Source of the DNA: Leifsonia shinshuensis
Lineage (GTDB): Bacteria > Actinomycetota > Actinomycetes > Actinomycetales > Microbacteriaceae
Assembly: GCF_022606355.1 (NCBI RefSeq)
Contig: NZ_JAHHZQ010000006.1
Span: 62,001 to 126,000, forward strand
Reading direction: 5' to 3'
Length of the DNA stretch: 64,000 nt
How positions within the stretch are numbered: position 1 is the stretch's first letter; each line of letters begins with the position of its first letter. Shown here in pieces: positions 17,906-27,216 of the stretch. The position numbers and the translations under genes are program-made. The notes under the pieces were generated by a model. It saw nothing but the letters and a program-made list of their open reading frames with translations, did no database searches and was not told the origin of the DNA.

Positions 17906-18795
17906 TGGTCAGCGTCCTCGACCAGGTCTCGTCGGCGACCGAGCGCGTCGCCGCGCAGACCGGCAACGGCCGCAGCAGGCGAAGGGTCCGCCTCAGCGGC
18001 TGGCACTTCGTGCTGTTCCCGATCGCGATCCTGTTCCTGGTGCCCTTCCTGCAGATGACGCTCGCGTCGTTCTCTCCCGCCAAGGAGCTGGTGGCTTTCC
18101 CGCCGCCGTTCATCCCGTCGCACTTCACGCTCGACGGCTACGCCAAGCTGTTCGGCACGACGGACATCATGCTCTGGCTCGGCAACACCGTCATCGTGTC
18201 GGGCACCGCGATCGTGTCCAACCTGATCCTCTGCTCGCTGGCCGGCTACGGCTTCGCCCGGCTGAAGTTCGCGGGGCGCAACTTCGGCTTCCTGATGATC
18301 CTCGCCACGATCATGATCCCGACCCAGCTGCTGATGATCCCGACGTACATCCTGTTCGCCAATCTCGGCCTCCTGAACGGCCTGGGCGCGGCGATCGTGC
18401 CGTGGCTGGCGACGGCGTTCGGCATCTTCCTGATGCGGCAGTTCTTCCTCTCGCTGCCGGCCGAGCTGGAGGAGGCCGGCGCGATCGACGGCTGCAACCG
18501 CTGGCAGATCTTCTTCCGGATCGTCCTGCCACTGGCCCGGCCGGCGCTCGCGACGCTCGCGATCTTCACGCTGCTCGGCGCCTGGAACGACCTCGTCTGG
18601 CCGCTCATCGCGATCAACAATCAGCAGGCGTTCACCCTGCAGCTGGGCATCGCCAACTTCCAGGGCATGCACCAGACCGACTGGAGCCTCATCATGGCGG
18701 GCAACGTCGTGGCGACCCTGCCGCTCATCCTGTTCTTCCTGTTCGCGCAGCGGCACTTCATCGCGACGATGACCTTCTCTGGGCTCAAGGGATGA
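17905..18795 (+). CDS. ABC sugar importer permease (MalG/UgpE type)
   Basis: A 296-aa permease of the second (MalG-like) type, six helices, with the EAA loop EEAGAIDGCNRWQIFFRIVLPLARP near residues 190-212 and the conserved C-terminal QRHFIATMTFSGLKG ending. The 1-nt TGATG overlap with the preceding permease and the 4-nt ATGA overlap with the PfkB gene show the operon is translated as a coupled unit. Specificity is set by the binding protein; nothing in the permeases identifies the sugar. Confidence 0.88.
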   Translation: MVSVLDQVSSATERVAAQTGNGRSRRRVRLSGWHFVLFPIAILFLVPFLQMTLASFSPAKELVAFPPPFIPSHFTLDGYAKLFGTTDIMLWLGNTVIVSGTAIVSNLILCSLAGYGFARLKFAGRNFGFLMILATIMIPTQLLMIPTYILFANLGLLNGLGAAIVPWLATAFGIFLMRQFFLSLPAELEEAGAIDGCNRWQIFFRIVLPLARPALATLAIFTLLGAWNDLVWPLIAINNQQAFTLQLGIANFQGMHQTDWSLIMAGNVVATLPLILFFLFAQRHFIATMTFSGLKG

Positions 18796-19745
18796 GCGCG
18801 GCCGGTGGCGTCGACGTGCTCGTGGTCGGCGACGCCAATCCCGACCTCCTGCTCACCGGTGACACGGTGCCGCGGTTCGGCCAGGCCGAGCAGCTGCTCG
18901 ACACGGCCGACCTGCTGCTGGGCGGCAGCGCGTCGATCGTCGCGTGCGGGCTCGCCCGGCTCGGTGCGCGCACGGCACTCGCCGCGGTCGTCGGCGACGA
19001 CCGTTTCGGGTCGTTCGTGCTCGACGAGCTGCGCACGGCCGGCGTCGACGTCTCTGCGGTGTCCGTCGACGACGCCGTGCCGACCGGTCTCTCCGTCGTG
19101 CTCTCCGAGCCGCACGACCGCGCCATCCTCACCCTGCCCGGCACCATCCCGAGCCTGACGGCCGCGGCGGTGCGGGAGGCCGTCGAGCGACTGCGGCCCG
19201 GTCACGTGCACGTCGCGTCGTACTTCCTGCAGCCGGAGCTCGCGGCAGCCCTGCCCGAGCTTCTCGAGTGGTTGGCGTCGCGGGGGATCACGGCCAGCCT
19301 CGACACGAACTGGGACCCGTCCGAGCGCTGGAGCGGCCTGGAGGCGGTGCTGCGGCGCGTCGCGGTGTTCCTCCCCAACCGGGAGGAGGCGTTGGCGATC
19401 GCCGCCGCCGTCACCGGTGCGGTTCCGCACGGGCTGGAGGAGGCCGCGAGCGTGCTCTCGACGCTCGGCTGCCGCGTCGTCGTGAAGGCGGGCGCCGAGG
19501 GCGGCATCGCCTTCGACGGCGGAGCGCGTGTCGCCGCGGCCGGCGGGCTGAAAGTGGAGGTCGTCGACACCACCGGCGCGGGCGACAGCTTCGACGCCGG
19601 CTACCTCGCGGCGCTCTCGGCCGGCATCGCCGACGAGCAGGAGCGCCTGCGCTGGGCCGCGACCGCCGGCTCGCTCTCGGTGCGCGGCCGCGGCGGAACC
19701 GCCGCCCAGGCCACCCGCCTCGACCTGCTCGCGCCCGTCTCGTAG
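18792..19745 (+). CDS. PfkB-family carbohydrate kinase
   Basis: A 317-aa ribokinase-fold kinase. The N-terminal GDANPDLLLTGDTVPRFGQ and LLGGSASIVACGLARLGARTALAAVVGDD correspond to PfkB signature 1, and DTTGAGDSFDAGYLAAL near residues 255-271 is signature 2, with the catalytic Asp in GAGDSF. It overlaps the upstream permease by 4 nt and is the last gene of the coupled block. In the pathway it probably phosphorylates the imported or released sugar before or after the SIS-protein step; family members act on fructose, ribose, adenosine or amino-sugar phosphates, so the substrate remains open. Confidence 0.85.
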   Translation: MSAAGGVDVLVVGDANPDLLLTGDTVPRFGQAEQLLDTADLLLGGSASIVACGLARLGARTALAAVVGDDRFGSFVLDELRTAGVDVSAVSVDDAVPTGLSVVLSEPHDRAILTLPGTIPSLTAAAVREAVERLRPGHVHVASYFLQPELAAALPELLEWLASRGITASLDTNWDPSERWSGLEAVLRRVAVFLPNREEALAIAAAVTGAVPHGLEEAASVLSTLGCRVVVKAGAEGGIAFDGGARVAAAGGLKVEVVDTTGAGDSFDAGYLAALSAGIADEQERLRWAATAGSLSVRGRGGTAAQATRLDLLAPVS

Positions 19746-19870
19746 CGCTCTCCCGTCGCTCCATCCTCCCTTCGGGGTCTTCGGCGTGCCCGGTGGGGGA
19801 CTCACGGCGAAAACCAAGTAACGGTCGGTTTAGGATGTGGGGGTTACCCGTGACGCCCATTGGAGTGCGA

Positions 19871-21664
19871 ATGACCGACACCGACCAGACCACCAGCCCC
19901 GAGCCGACCGCGGAGGTCGACTTCCGCTTCCGCGACCCCGGCCTCCCCATCGAGGAGCGCGTCGAGAACCTGCTCGCGCAGATGACGCTCGAGGAGAAGG
20001 CCGGCCTCTTCTTCCAGACGATGATGACGATCGGAGAAGGCGGAACAGTCGCCGGCCCTGACCCCGCCTTCGGCATCGCCGACAGCACCGAGATGATCCG
20101 CGACCGGCACCTGACGCACTTCAACGTGTTCGGCGCCGCGAGCACGGCCGCCGAGATGGCGGAGTGGCACAACCGGGTGCAGGAGGTCGCGGCCGGCACG
20201 CGACTCGGCATCCCGGTGACCTTCTCCACCGACCCGCGGCACTCCTTCAGCGACAACCCGCTCGCCGCGATGATGGCCGGCCCGTTCTCGCAGTGGCCGG
20301 AGACCATGGGGCTCGCGGCGATCGGCGACGAGGAGCTCGTGGAGCGCTTCGCCGACATCGCACGCCAGGAGTACACGGCCGTCGGCATCCGCGTCGCCCT
20401 GCACCCGCAGATCGACCTCGCCACGGAGCCGCGCTGGGCGCGGCAGGCCGCCACCTTCGGTGAAGACCCCGACCTGACCTCCCGGCTCGGAGCGGCGTAC
20501 ATCCGCGGCTTCCAGGGCCCGGAGCTCGGACCGGACTCCGTCGCCACCATGACCAAGCACTTCCCGGGCGGAGGGCCGCAGAAGGACGGCGAGGACCCAC
20601 ACTTCCCGTACGGCCGCGAGCAGGTCTACCCCGGCGGCCGGTTCGAGACGCACCTCAAGCCGTTCGAGGCCGCCTTCGACGCGGGCACCAGCCAGATCAT
20701 GCCGTACTACGGCATGCCGGTCGGCACCGAGTACGAGGAGGTCGGCTTCGGTTTCAACAAGTCGGTCATCACCGGTCTGCTGCGCGAGCGCTACGGCTTC
20801 GAAGGCATCGTCTGCACCGACTGGGGGCTGATCAGCGACGGCGAGATCGGCGGGCAGCCGTTCCCCGCCCGCGCCTGGGGCGTCGAGCACCTGTCTCCGC
20901 GGGAGCGGATGCGCAAGATCCTCGACGCCGGGGCCGACCAGTTCGGCGGCGAATCCATCCCCGACCTGCTCATCGACCTGGTGCGCAGCGGTGAGGTCTC
21001 GGAGTCGCGACTCGACGTGTCTGCGCGTCGCCTGCTGCGCGAGAAGTTCCGTCTCGGCCTGTTCGACGCGCCGACGGTCGACCCGGCCCGTGCAGCCGCG
21101 ATCGTCGGCAACGCCGAGTTCGTGGCGGCGGGCGAGGCCGCCCAGCGCGCCTCCGTCACGCTGCTGAAGAACGACGCCGTCCTGCCGCTCGCCCGCGGCG
21201 CCAAGGTGCTCGTGCGCGGCTTCGACCCCGAGCTCGTCGCGGGCTACGCGACCGTCGTCGACACCGCCGAGGAGGCCGACGTCGCGCTGGTGCGCCTCCA
21301 CGCCCCGTACGAGCAGCGCGCGACGATGTTCGAGAACTTCTTCCACGCCGGCTCGCTCGACTTCTCGCAGGAGACGGTGGACGAGGTGCTCGCCATCGCG
21401 CGCGCCGTGCCGACGGTCGTGCAGGTGTTCCTCGACCGTCCGGCCATCCTGACGCCGATCGCGGGGGAGGTGGCCGCGATCTCCGCCGACTACGGCGCGA
21501 ACCCCGTCGCGCTGCTCGACGTGCTGTTCGGCGAGGCCGCGCCGCAGGGCAGACTGCCGATGGACCTCCCGTCGTCGATGGAGGCCGTGCGCGCGAACCG
21601 CCCGGACGTGCCGTTCGACACCGCCGACCCGCTGTACCGGTTCGGCCACGGGCTGAGCTACTAG
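19871..21664 (+). CDS. glycoside hydrolase family 3 (beta-glucosidase type)
   Basis: A 597-aa GH3 enzyme with the N-terminal barrel and the alpha/beta sandwich domain. The catalytic nucleophile is Asp317 in GIVCTDWG (the SDW-type motif), and KHFPGGGPQKDGEDPHFPYG carries the substrate-binding Lys-His. No signal peptide, so it acts in the cytosol on imported oligosaccharides. I start at ATG 19871; an earlier in-frame ATG at 19834 would add residues unlike the family. A 125-nt gap separates it from PfkB, containing AAACC (19811-19815) and GGTTT (19827-19831) as a possible operator. Exo-beta-glucosidase is most likely; xylosidase or N-acetylhexosaminidase is possible. Confidence 0.8.
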   Translation: MTDTDQTTSPEPTAEVDFRFRDPGLPIEERVENLLAQMTLEEKAGLFFQTMMTIGEGGTVAGPDPAFGIADSTEMIRDRHLTHFNVFGAASTAAEMAEWHNRVQEVAAGTRLGIPVTFSTDPRHSFSDNPLAAMMAGPFSQWPETMGLAAIGDEELVERFADIARQEYTAVGIRVALHPQIDLATEPRWARQAATFGEDPDLTSRLGAAYIRGFQGPELGPDSVATMTKHFPGGGPQKDGEDPHFPYGREQVYPGGRFETHLKPFEAAFDAGTSQIMPYYGMPVGTEYEEVGFGFNKSVITGLLRERYGFEGIVCTDWGLISDGEIGGQPFPARAWGVEHLSPRERMRKILDAGADQFGGESIPDLLIDLVRSGEVSESRLDVSARRLLREKFRLGLFDAPTVDPARAAAIVGNAEFVAAGEAAQRASVTLLKNDAVLPLARGAKVLVRGFDPELVAGYATVVDTAEEADVALVRLHAPYEQRATMFENFFHAGSLDFSQETVDEVLAIARAVPTVVQVFLDRPAILTPIAGEVAAISADYGANPVALLDVLFGEAAPQGRLPMDLPSSMEAVRANRPDVPFDTADPLYRFGHGLSY

Positions 21665-21718
21665 CCGGCACGGGCGCGCGCCTGCGCGCGCCGGCGTTCA
21701 GCAGGTTCCGAGCCTTCA

Positions 21719-21774
21719 CCCTGGTCGCCCCGCGGTTGCGGGCGTACAGTGCCCGTTCCGTGGGGCGACCAGGG
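21719..21774 (+). terminator. 13-bp perfect stem after the GH3 gene
   Basis: CCCTGGTCGCCCC (21719-21731) pairs exactly with GGGGCGACCAGGG (21762-21774), with a 30-nt loop, 55 nt past the GH3 stop. Followed by AATCTTT rather than a full U-tract. Likely the end of the sugar locus. Confidence 0.6.
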
Positions 21775-21796
21775 AATCTTTCCCCGGCCTCCACGG

Positions 21797-21814
21797 TTAT
21801 GTCAGGTGACATAA
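21797..21814. promoter_or_regulatory. perfect 18-bp palindromic operator candidate
   Basis: TTATGTCAGGTGACATAA is symmetrical at every base (8-bp arms, GG/CC centre removed) and ends 30 nt before the ATG of the hexapeptide-repeat gene, where a promoter is expected. Its AT-rich ends stand out in this 70% GC DNA. I do not recognise the binding protein. Confidence 0.55.
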
Positions 21815-21844
21815 TTTCGCGACGATCTCGAAGGAGGGGATGAA

Positions 21845-22297
21845 ATGGCACGGAGGATCGAGGAACTCGAGGACGAGACCGGCGCAGTCATCAAGTACAG
21901 AAGGCACGCGAACGGCCGAGGCCTCGTCTCGCCGTCGGCGCGCGTCGCCGAGTCGGCCCACATCGAGCCCAGCGCCTACGTGGAGGCCGACGCCCGGATC
22001 GGGCTCGACGCCTACATCGGTGCGGGCAGCTGGATCGACAGCGGCGCGACGGTCGGCGACCGCACGTTCGTGGGCGCCAACGTCCACATCGGCAAGAACT
22101 GCATCGTCGGCAGCGGAGTGCGCATCGGCAGCAACGTCAAGATCGGCGAGAACGCGATGATCGGCAACGGCGCGCGCGTCGACCGTGACGAGCAGGTGCC
22201 GGCCGGCGCCGTCATCGAGCTGCGCGGTACCGCGGCGGCGCGTGCGGCGCTCGCCGCCCCGCCGCGCAGTGCCCGACTGACCCGTCGAGCAGCCTGA
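21845..22297 (+). CDS. left-handed beta-helix (hexapeptide repeat) protein
   Basis: A 150-aa protein whose centre (residues ~30-115) consists of hexapeptide turns such as VSPSARVAESAHIEPSAYVEADARIGLDAYIGAGSWIDSGATVGDRTFVGANVHIGKNCIVGSG, the left-handed parallel beta-helix of acyl- and acetyltransferases and gamma-carbonic anhydrases. It lacks the C-terminal helix and catalytic His pattern I would need for a specific enzyme, so I leave it as an uncharacterised member, possibly a UDP-N-acetylglucosamine acyltransferase-like fragment. AAGGAGGGG precedes ATG 21845. Single gene with a strong terminator and a palindromic operator candidate. Confidence 0.7.
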   Translation: MARRIEELEDETGAVIKYRRHANGRGLVSPSARVAESAHIEPSAYVEADARIGLDAYIGAGSWIDSGATVGDRTFVGANVHIGKNCIVGSGVRIGSNVKIGENAMIGNGARVDRDEQVPAGAVIELRGTAAARAALAAPPRSARLTRRAA

Positions 22298-22347
22298 CCG
22301 TTGTCGACATCCGCTGATCAGGTGGATGCCGATTTGGAGCTTCCCAC

Positions 22348-22378
22348 AAACGGCCCGCGGACCCCGCGGGCCGTTTTT
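22348..22378 (+). terminator. rho-independent terminator after hexapeptide gene
   Basis: AAACGGCCCGCGG (22348-22360) pairs perfectly with CCGCGGGCCGTTT (22364-22376) around a 3-nt loop, and a run of five T follows from 22374. The best classical terminator in the window. Confidence 0.88.
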
Positions 22379-22461
22379 GTAGCCGCGGCACCGACGGTTT
22401 CCGCTCGCGGCCCCGCAGTCGTAGCGTGGCGGGCATCGTAGAGAGATCGAAGAGGAAACTC

Positions 22462-24582
22462 ATGGTTGACACTGCCGAGCGCGCCACCGCCCAGCCCCGC
22501 ACCTCCTCCGTCGCGGACTCCGCCGCCTCCGAAGCGGCCGCCGCCGCCGCGGCCACCGCACCTGCTGGAGCCGCACCCCACGTCGATGTGGAGGCGCTGG
22601 GCCGTCAGCTGCTGGGCCGCTGGGCCGAGGCGCGGCTCGCCTCCCGCGAGCTGTCGGCGCGTCCCGAGCTGCAGAAGGTGGAGGGGCTGTCGGTCGCCGA
22701 CCACCGCTCGCGCGTGTTCGAGCAGCTGAAACTGCTGGTCGAGAACGGCCAGGTGCACCGCGCCTTCCCGAAGTCGGTCGGCGGCGCCGACGACCACGGC
22801 GGCAACATCGCGGCGTTCGAAGAGCTCGTCGCGGCCGACCCGTCCCTCCAGATCAAGTCGGGCGTGCAGTGGGGGCTCTTCGGCGCCGCCGTGCTGCACC
22901 TCGGCACCCAGCACCACCACGAGACCTACCTGCCGGCGATCATGTCGCTCGACGTTCCCGGCGCGTTCGCCATGACCGAGACCGGGCACGGCTCGGACGT
23001 CGCCGCCGTCGCGACCACCGCGACCTACGACCCCGAGACGCAGGAGTTCGTCATCGACACCCCGTTCCGGGGAGCGTGGAAGGACTACCTCGGCAACGCC
23101 GCCGTCGATGCGACCGCCGCCGTCGTGTTCGCCCAGCTCGTCACGCAGGGCGTCAACCACGGTGTGCACGCGTTCTACGTGCCGATCCGCGACGCGAACG
23201 GCGACTTCCTCCCCGGTATCGGCGGAGAGGACGACGGCCAGAAGGGCGGACTCAACGGCATCGACAACGGGAGGCTGCACTTCACGGGCGTGCGCATCCC
23301 GCGCACCGACCTCCTGAACCGCTACGGCGATGTCGCGGAGGACGGCACGTACACCTCGCCGATCGCCAGCCCGGGCCGCCGCTTCTTCACCATGCTCGGC
23401 ACGCTCGTGCAGGGCCGCGTCTCGCTCGACGGGTCCGCGACCATCGCGTCGAAGATCGGTCTGAAGATCGCGATCACCTACGCCGACCAGCGCCGCCAGT
23501 TCACCGCCGGCAGCGACACCGATGAGGAGGTCATCCTCGACTACCAGCGCCACCAGCGCCGGCTGCTGCCGCTGCTCGCCACCACCTATGCGGCCGGGTT
23601 CGCGCACGAGGTGTTCCTGAGCAAGTTCGACGACGTGTTCAGCGGCAAAGCCGACACCGACGCCGACCGGCAAGACCTGGAGACCATCGCGGCCGCACTC
23701 AAGCCGCTGAGCACCTGGCACGCGCTCGACACGCTGCAGGAGGCCCGCGAGGCCTGTGGAGGCTCCGGCTTCCTCACGGAGAACCGGATCACCTCCCTGC
23801 GGCAGGACCTCGACATCTGGGTCACCTTCGAGGGCGACAACAACGTCCTCCTGCAGCTGGTCGCCAAGCGCCTGCTGACCGACTTCAGCCGCAAGTTCGC
23901 CAAGGCGGACGCCGGCGCCTTGGCCCGGTACGTCGTCGTGCAGGCGGCGGGCAAGGCCTACCACGGCACCGGGCTGCGCAGCGTCGGCCAGACCGTCCGC
24001 GACTTCGGTTCGACGGCGCGATCGGTCAACTGGCTGCAGGAGTCCGCGACGCAGCGCGAGCTGCTCACGGACCGGGTGGAGACGATGATCTCGGAGATCG
24101 GCGGACGGCTCCGCCCGGCCTCCAAGCTCGGCAAGAAGGCCGCGGCCGACCTGTTCAACTCGCAGCAGAACGAGTTGATCGAGGCGGCGCGCGCGCACGG
24201 CGAGTTGCTGCAGTGGGAGGCGTTCACCGAGGCGCTGGAGCAGGCTCCCGACGCGGGCACCAAGCAGGTTCTGACCTGGCTGCGCGACCTGTTCGGCTTC
24301 GGCCTGATCGAGAAGCACCTGGCCTGGTACCTGATCCACGGCCGGCTGTCGCCGCAGCGCGCCCAGGCGGTCTCGGCGTACATCGACCGGCTGCTGACGC
24401 GCCTGCGCCCGCACGCCGTCGACCTCGTCGACGCGTTCGGCTACGGTCCGGAGCTCGTGCGCGCGAAGATCGCGAGCGGCGCGGAGGCCGAGCGTCAGGC
24501 CGAGGCTCGCGCCTACTACGCCGAGCGCCGCGCCGACGGCACCCTGCCGACCCCCGAGAAGTCGCCTTCGAAGCACCGCTGA
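22462..24582 (+). CDS. acyl-CoA oxidase / dehydrogenase (ACOX-like), 706 aa
   Basis: A 706-aa flavoprotein of the acyl-CoA oxidase branch, much longer than the ~380-aa short-chain dehydrogenases. After an Ala-rich 40-residue tail come the helical N domain, the AMTETGHGSDVAAVATTATYDP segment (flavin contacts, residues ~172-193) and GLNGIDNGRLHFTGVRIPRTDLLNRYGDV, a hallmark of oxidases. The C-terminal half has REACGGSGFLTENRI, where the catalytic Glu environment lies, and a long helical C-domain. It catalyses the first step of fatty-acyl beta-oxidation; whether electrons go to O2 or ETF cannot be told from sequence. Start ATG 22462 follows AGAGGA. Stands alone, convergent with mdh. Confidence 0.82.
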   Translation: MVDTAERATAQPRTSSVADSAASEAAAAAAATAPAGAAPHVDVEALGRQLLGRWAEARLASRELSARPELQKVEGLSVADHRSRVFEQLKLLVENGQVHRAFPKSVGGADDHGGNIAAFEELVAADPSLQIKSGVQWGLFGAAVLHLGTQHHHETYLPAIMSLDVPGAFAMTETGHGSDVAAVATTATYDPETQEFVIDTPFRGAWKDYLGNAAVDATAAVVFAQLVTQGVNHGVHAFYVPIRDANGDFLPGIGGEDDGQKGGLNGIDNGRLHFTGVRIPRTDLLNRYGDVAEDGTYTSPIASPGRRFFTMLGTLVQGRVSLDGSATIASKIGLKIAITYADQRRQFTAGSDTDEEVILDYQRHQRRLLPLLATTYAAGFAHEVFLSKFDDVFSGKADTDADRQDLETIAAALKPLSTWHALDTLQEAREACGGSGFLTENRITSLRQDLDIWVTFEGDNNVLLQLVAKRLLTDFSRKFAKADAGALARYVVVQAAGKAYHGTGLRSVGQTVRDFGSTARSVNWLQESATQRELLTDRVETMISEIGGRLRPASKLGKKAAADLFNSQQNELIEAARAHGELLQWEAFTEALEQAPDAGTKQVLTWLRDLFGFGLIEKHLAWYLIHGRLSPQRAQAVSAYIDRLLTRLRPHAVDLVDAFGYGPELVRAKIASGAEAERQAEARAYYAERRADGTLPTPEKSPSKHR

Positions 24583-24586
24583 CGCG

Positions 24587-24640
24587 GTCGCGGTCGCTGG
24601 CGCGGTCGGGGCCGTTGTCGCGGTGGCGGTCGCTGTCGAC
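24587..24640 (+). repeat. short degenerate GCGGTCG tandem
   Basis: About six imperfect copies of GCGGTCG/GCGGTSG fill the 50 nt after the acyl-CoA gene stop, directly before the first ATTCGT palindrome. Probably simple sequence. Confidence 0.4.
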
Positions 24641-25013
24641 ATTCGTCACGAATCCCGCCACCTCCACCGACGCACCGCGACATTCGTGACGAATGTCGTG
24701 ATTCGTGCCACGAATCTCGCGATTCGTGACGAATCTCGGCGCCTGCGTGCCAGGTGCGGTGCCTGCAAGGGCGGTGCGCGTGAAGACATTCGTGACGAAT
24801 GTCGTGATTCGTGCCACGAATGTCGCGATTCGTGACGAATCTCGGCGCCCCGCGCGCGAGGTGCGGTGCCTGCGTCGGCGGTGGACGGCGAGAGATTCGT
24901 GACGAATGCCGTGATTCGTGCCACGAATGTCGCGATTCGTGACGAATGTCGATGCCCCACCCGCGAGGTGCGGTGCCCGTTTGGGCGCGCACGTCGGCAC
25001 ATTCGTGACGAAT
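24641..25013. repeat. family A palindrome array, 106-107 bp period, between convergent genes
   Basis: A single ATTCGTCACGAAT (24641-24653), then three identical-architecture blocks at 24682-24734, 24788-24840 and 24895-24947, then one more ATTCGTGACGAAT at 25001-25013. Each block is 13-mer ATTCGTGACGAAT, 6-nt linker, 15-mer ATTCGTGCCACGAAT, 6-nt linker, 13-mer. Centres within a block are 20 bp apart. Blocks are separated by 53-54 nt of partially conserved sequence containing GAGGTGCGGTGCC-like text. Lies between the acyl-CoA gene and mdh stops. See findings. Confidence 0.9.
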
Positions 25014-25050
25014 CGCACCCGGGGGCGGGTTGCCGCGTTGGGTGGCGGCG

Positions 25051-26037
<987 letters not shown>

Positions 26038-26044
26038 CTAGCGC

Positions 26045-26235
26045 GTCGGCAACGGAGGAGTCCCGGCGTCGGGGGCGGCGGAATGGCGGGGAACGGAGGA
26101 GATGCGGCGGCTGCCGGCAGGGATCTCCTCCGTTCCCGACCGTGCCCGCCGGGCCGCGGGCGGTGAGCGGGGACCGATATCCTCCGCGACCGGCGATTTC
26201 GGTGCGGCCCGGCCCGGATCTCCTCCGTTGCCCGT
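26045..26235. repeat. family B repeats in a divergent promoter region
   Basis: Direct units GTCGGCAACGGAGGAG (26045-26060) and GGAACGGAGGAGAT (26090-26103) and inverted units at 26122-26140 (GATCTCCTCCGTTCCCGAC), 26176-26193 (a degenerate copy with CCTCCGCGAC) and 26218-26235 (GATCTCCTCCGTTGCCCG). They occupy almost the whole mdh-pip spacer. Alternating direct and inverted orientation allows several alternative hairpins. Confidence 0.8.
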
Positions 26236-26256
26236 GTGCACCGCTACAGTCGCACC

Positions 26257-27216
26257 ATGCGCAGCCTCTACCCCGAGATCGAGCCGTACGACAGCGGGAT
26301 GCTGGACGTCGGCGACGGCCAGCAGGTGTACTGGGAGGCCAGCGGCGACCCCGACGGCAAGCCGGTCGTGTTCCTGCACGGCGGCCCCGGAGGAGGCACG
26401 ACGCCCTCCCACCGCCGGCTGTTCGACCCGGAGCGGTACCGGATCGTCCTGTTCGACCAGCGCAACTGCGGCAAGAGCCTCCCGCATGCCAGCGACCCCG
26501 ACGCCGACCTCTCCGCCAACACCACCTGGAACCTCGTCGCCGACATGGAGAAGCTGCGCGAGCACCTCGACATCGAGCGCTGGCAGGTGTTCGGCGGGTC
26601 CTGGGGGAGCGCCCTGGCGCTCGCGTACGCCGAGACGCACCCGGAGCGGGTGTCGGAGCTGATCGTGCGCGGCATCTTCACCCTTCGACCGGCGGAACTC
26701 GACTGGTTCTACGAAGGCGGTGCTGCCGCCCTGTTCCCCGATCTGTGGGAGGGCTTCCTCGAGCCGGTCGCCGAGGAGGACCGCGGCCACCTGATCCGCG
26801 CGTACAGCCGGCTGCTCGCCGACGAGGACCCGGCCGTCCACGGACCGGCCGCCGTGGCCTGGTCGCGCTGGGAGTCGTCCACGATCACGCTGCTGCCGCG
26901 ACCGGAGGTCGTCGAGACCTTCACCGAGGAGAAGTACGCCGTCGCCTTCGCGCGCATCGAGAACCACTACTTCATGAACGGAGGCTGGTTCGAGGAGGAC
27001 CAGCTGATCCGTGACGCGCACCGGCTGGAGGACATCCCCGGCGTCATCGTGCAGGGCCGCTACGACGTCTGCACGCCGGCGATGACCGCGTGGGACCTGC
27101 ACAGGGCGTGGCCGCAGGCCGACCTGAAGATCATCGCGGACGCCGGCCACGCTTACGACGAGCCCGGCATCCTCGACGCCCTCATCGAGGCGACGGACCG
27201 GTTCGCCGACCGATGA
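26257..27216 (+). CDS. pip: proline iminopeptidase
   Basis: A 319-aa alpha/beta-hydrolase that removes N-terminal proline from peptides. The opening MRSLYPEIEPYDSGMLDVGDGQQVYWE and oxyanion loop HGGPGGG (residues 41-47) are diagnostic; the nucleophile is Ser115 in GGSWGS, and GRYDVCTPAMTAWDLHRAWP plus DAGHAYDEPG provide the Asp and His of the triad. I start at ATG 26257 rather than the in-frame ATG at 26236 because homologous proteins begin MR-LYPEIEPY. Cytosolic, no signal peptide. Coupled (4-nt overlap) to the amidohydrolase. Confidence 0.9.
   Translation: MRSLYPEIEPYDSGMLDVGDGQQVYWEASGDPDGKPVVFLHGGPGGGTTPSHRRLFDPERYRIVLFDQRNCGKSLPHASDPDADLSANTTWNLVADMEKLREHLDIERWQVFGGSWGSALALAYAETHPERVSELIVRGIFTLRPAELDWFYEGGAAALFPDLWEGFLEPVAEEDRGHLIRAYSRLLADEDPAVHGPAAVAWSRWESSTITLLPRPEVVETFTEEKYAVAFARIENHYFMNGGWFEEDQLIRDAHRLEDIPGVIVQGRYDVCTPAMTAWDLHRAWPQADLKIIADAGHAYDEPGILDALIEATDRFADR

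Noticed and set aside
18944-19870. N-terminal extension of the GH3 gene by more than 300 codons
   Set aside because: It crosses the PfkB gene in another frame and has an Arg-rich composition; the family starts near ATG 19871.
24641-25013. CRISPR array
   Set aside because: Repeats and spacers alternate at about 53 nt, but the spacers resemble each other, the repeat is internally three palindromes, and no cas gene is nearby.
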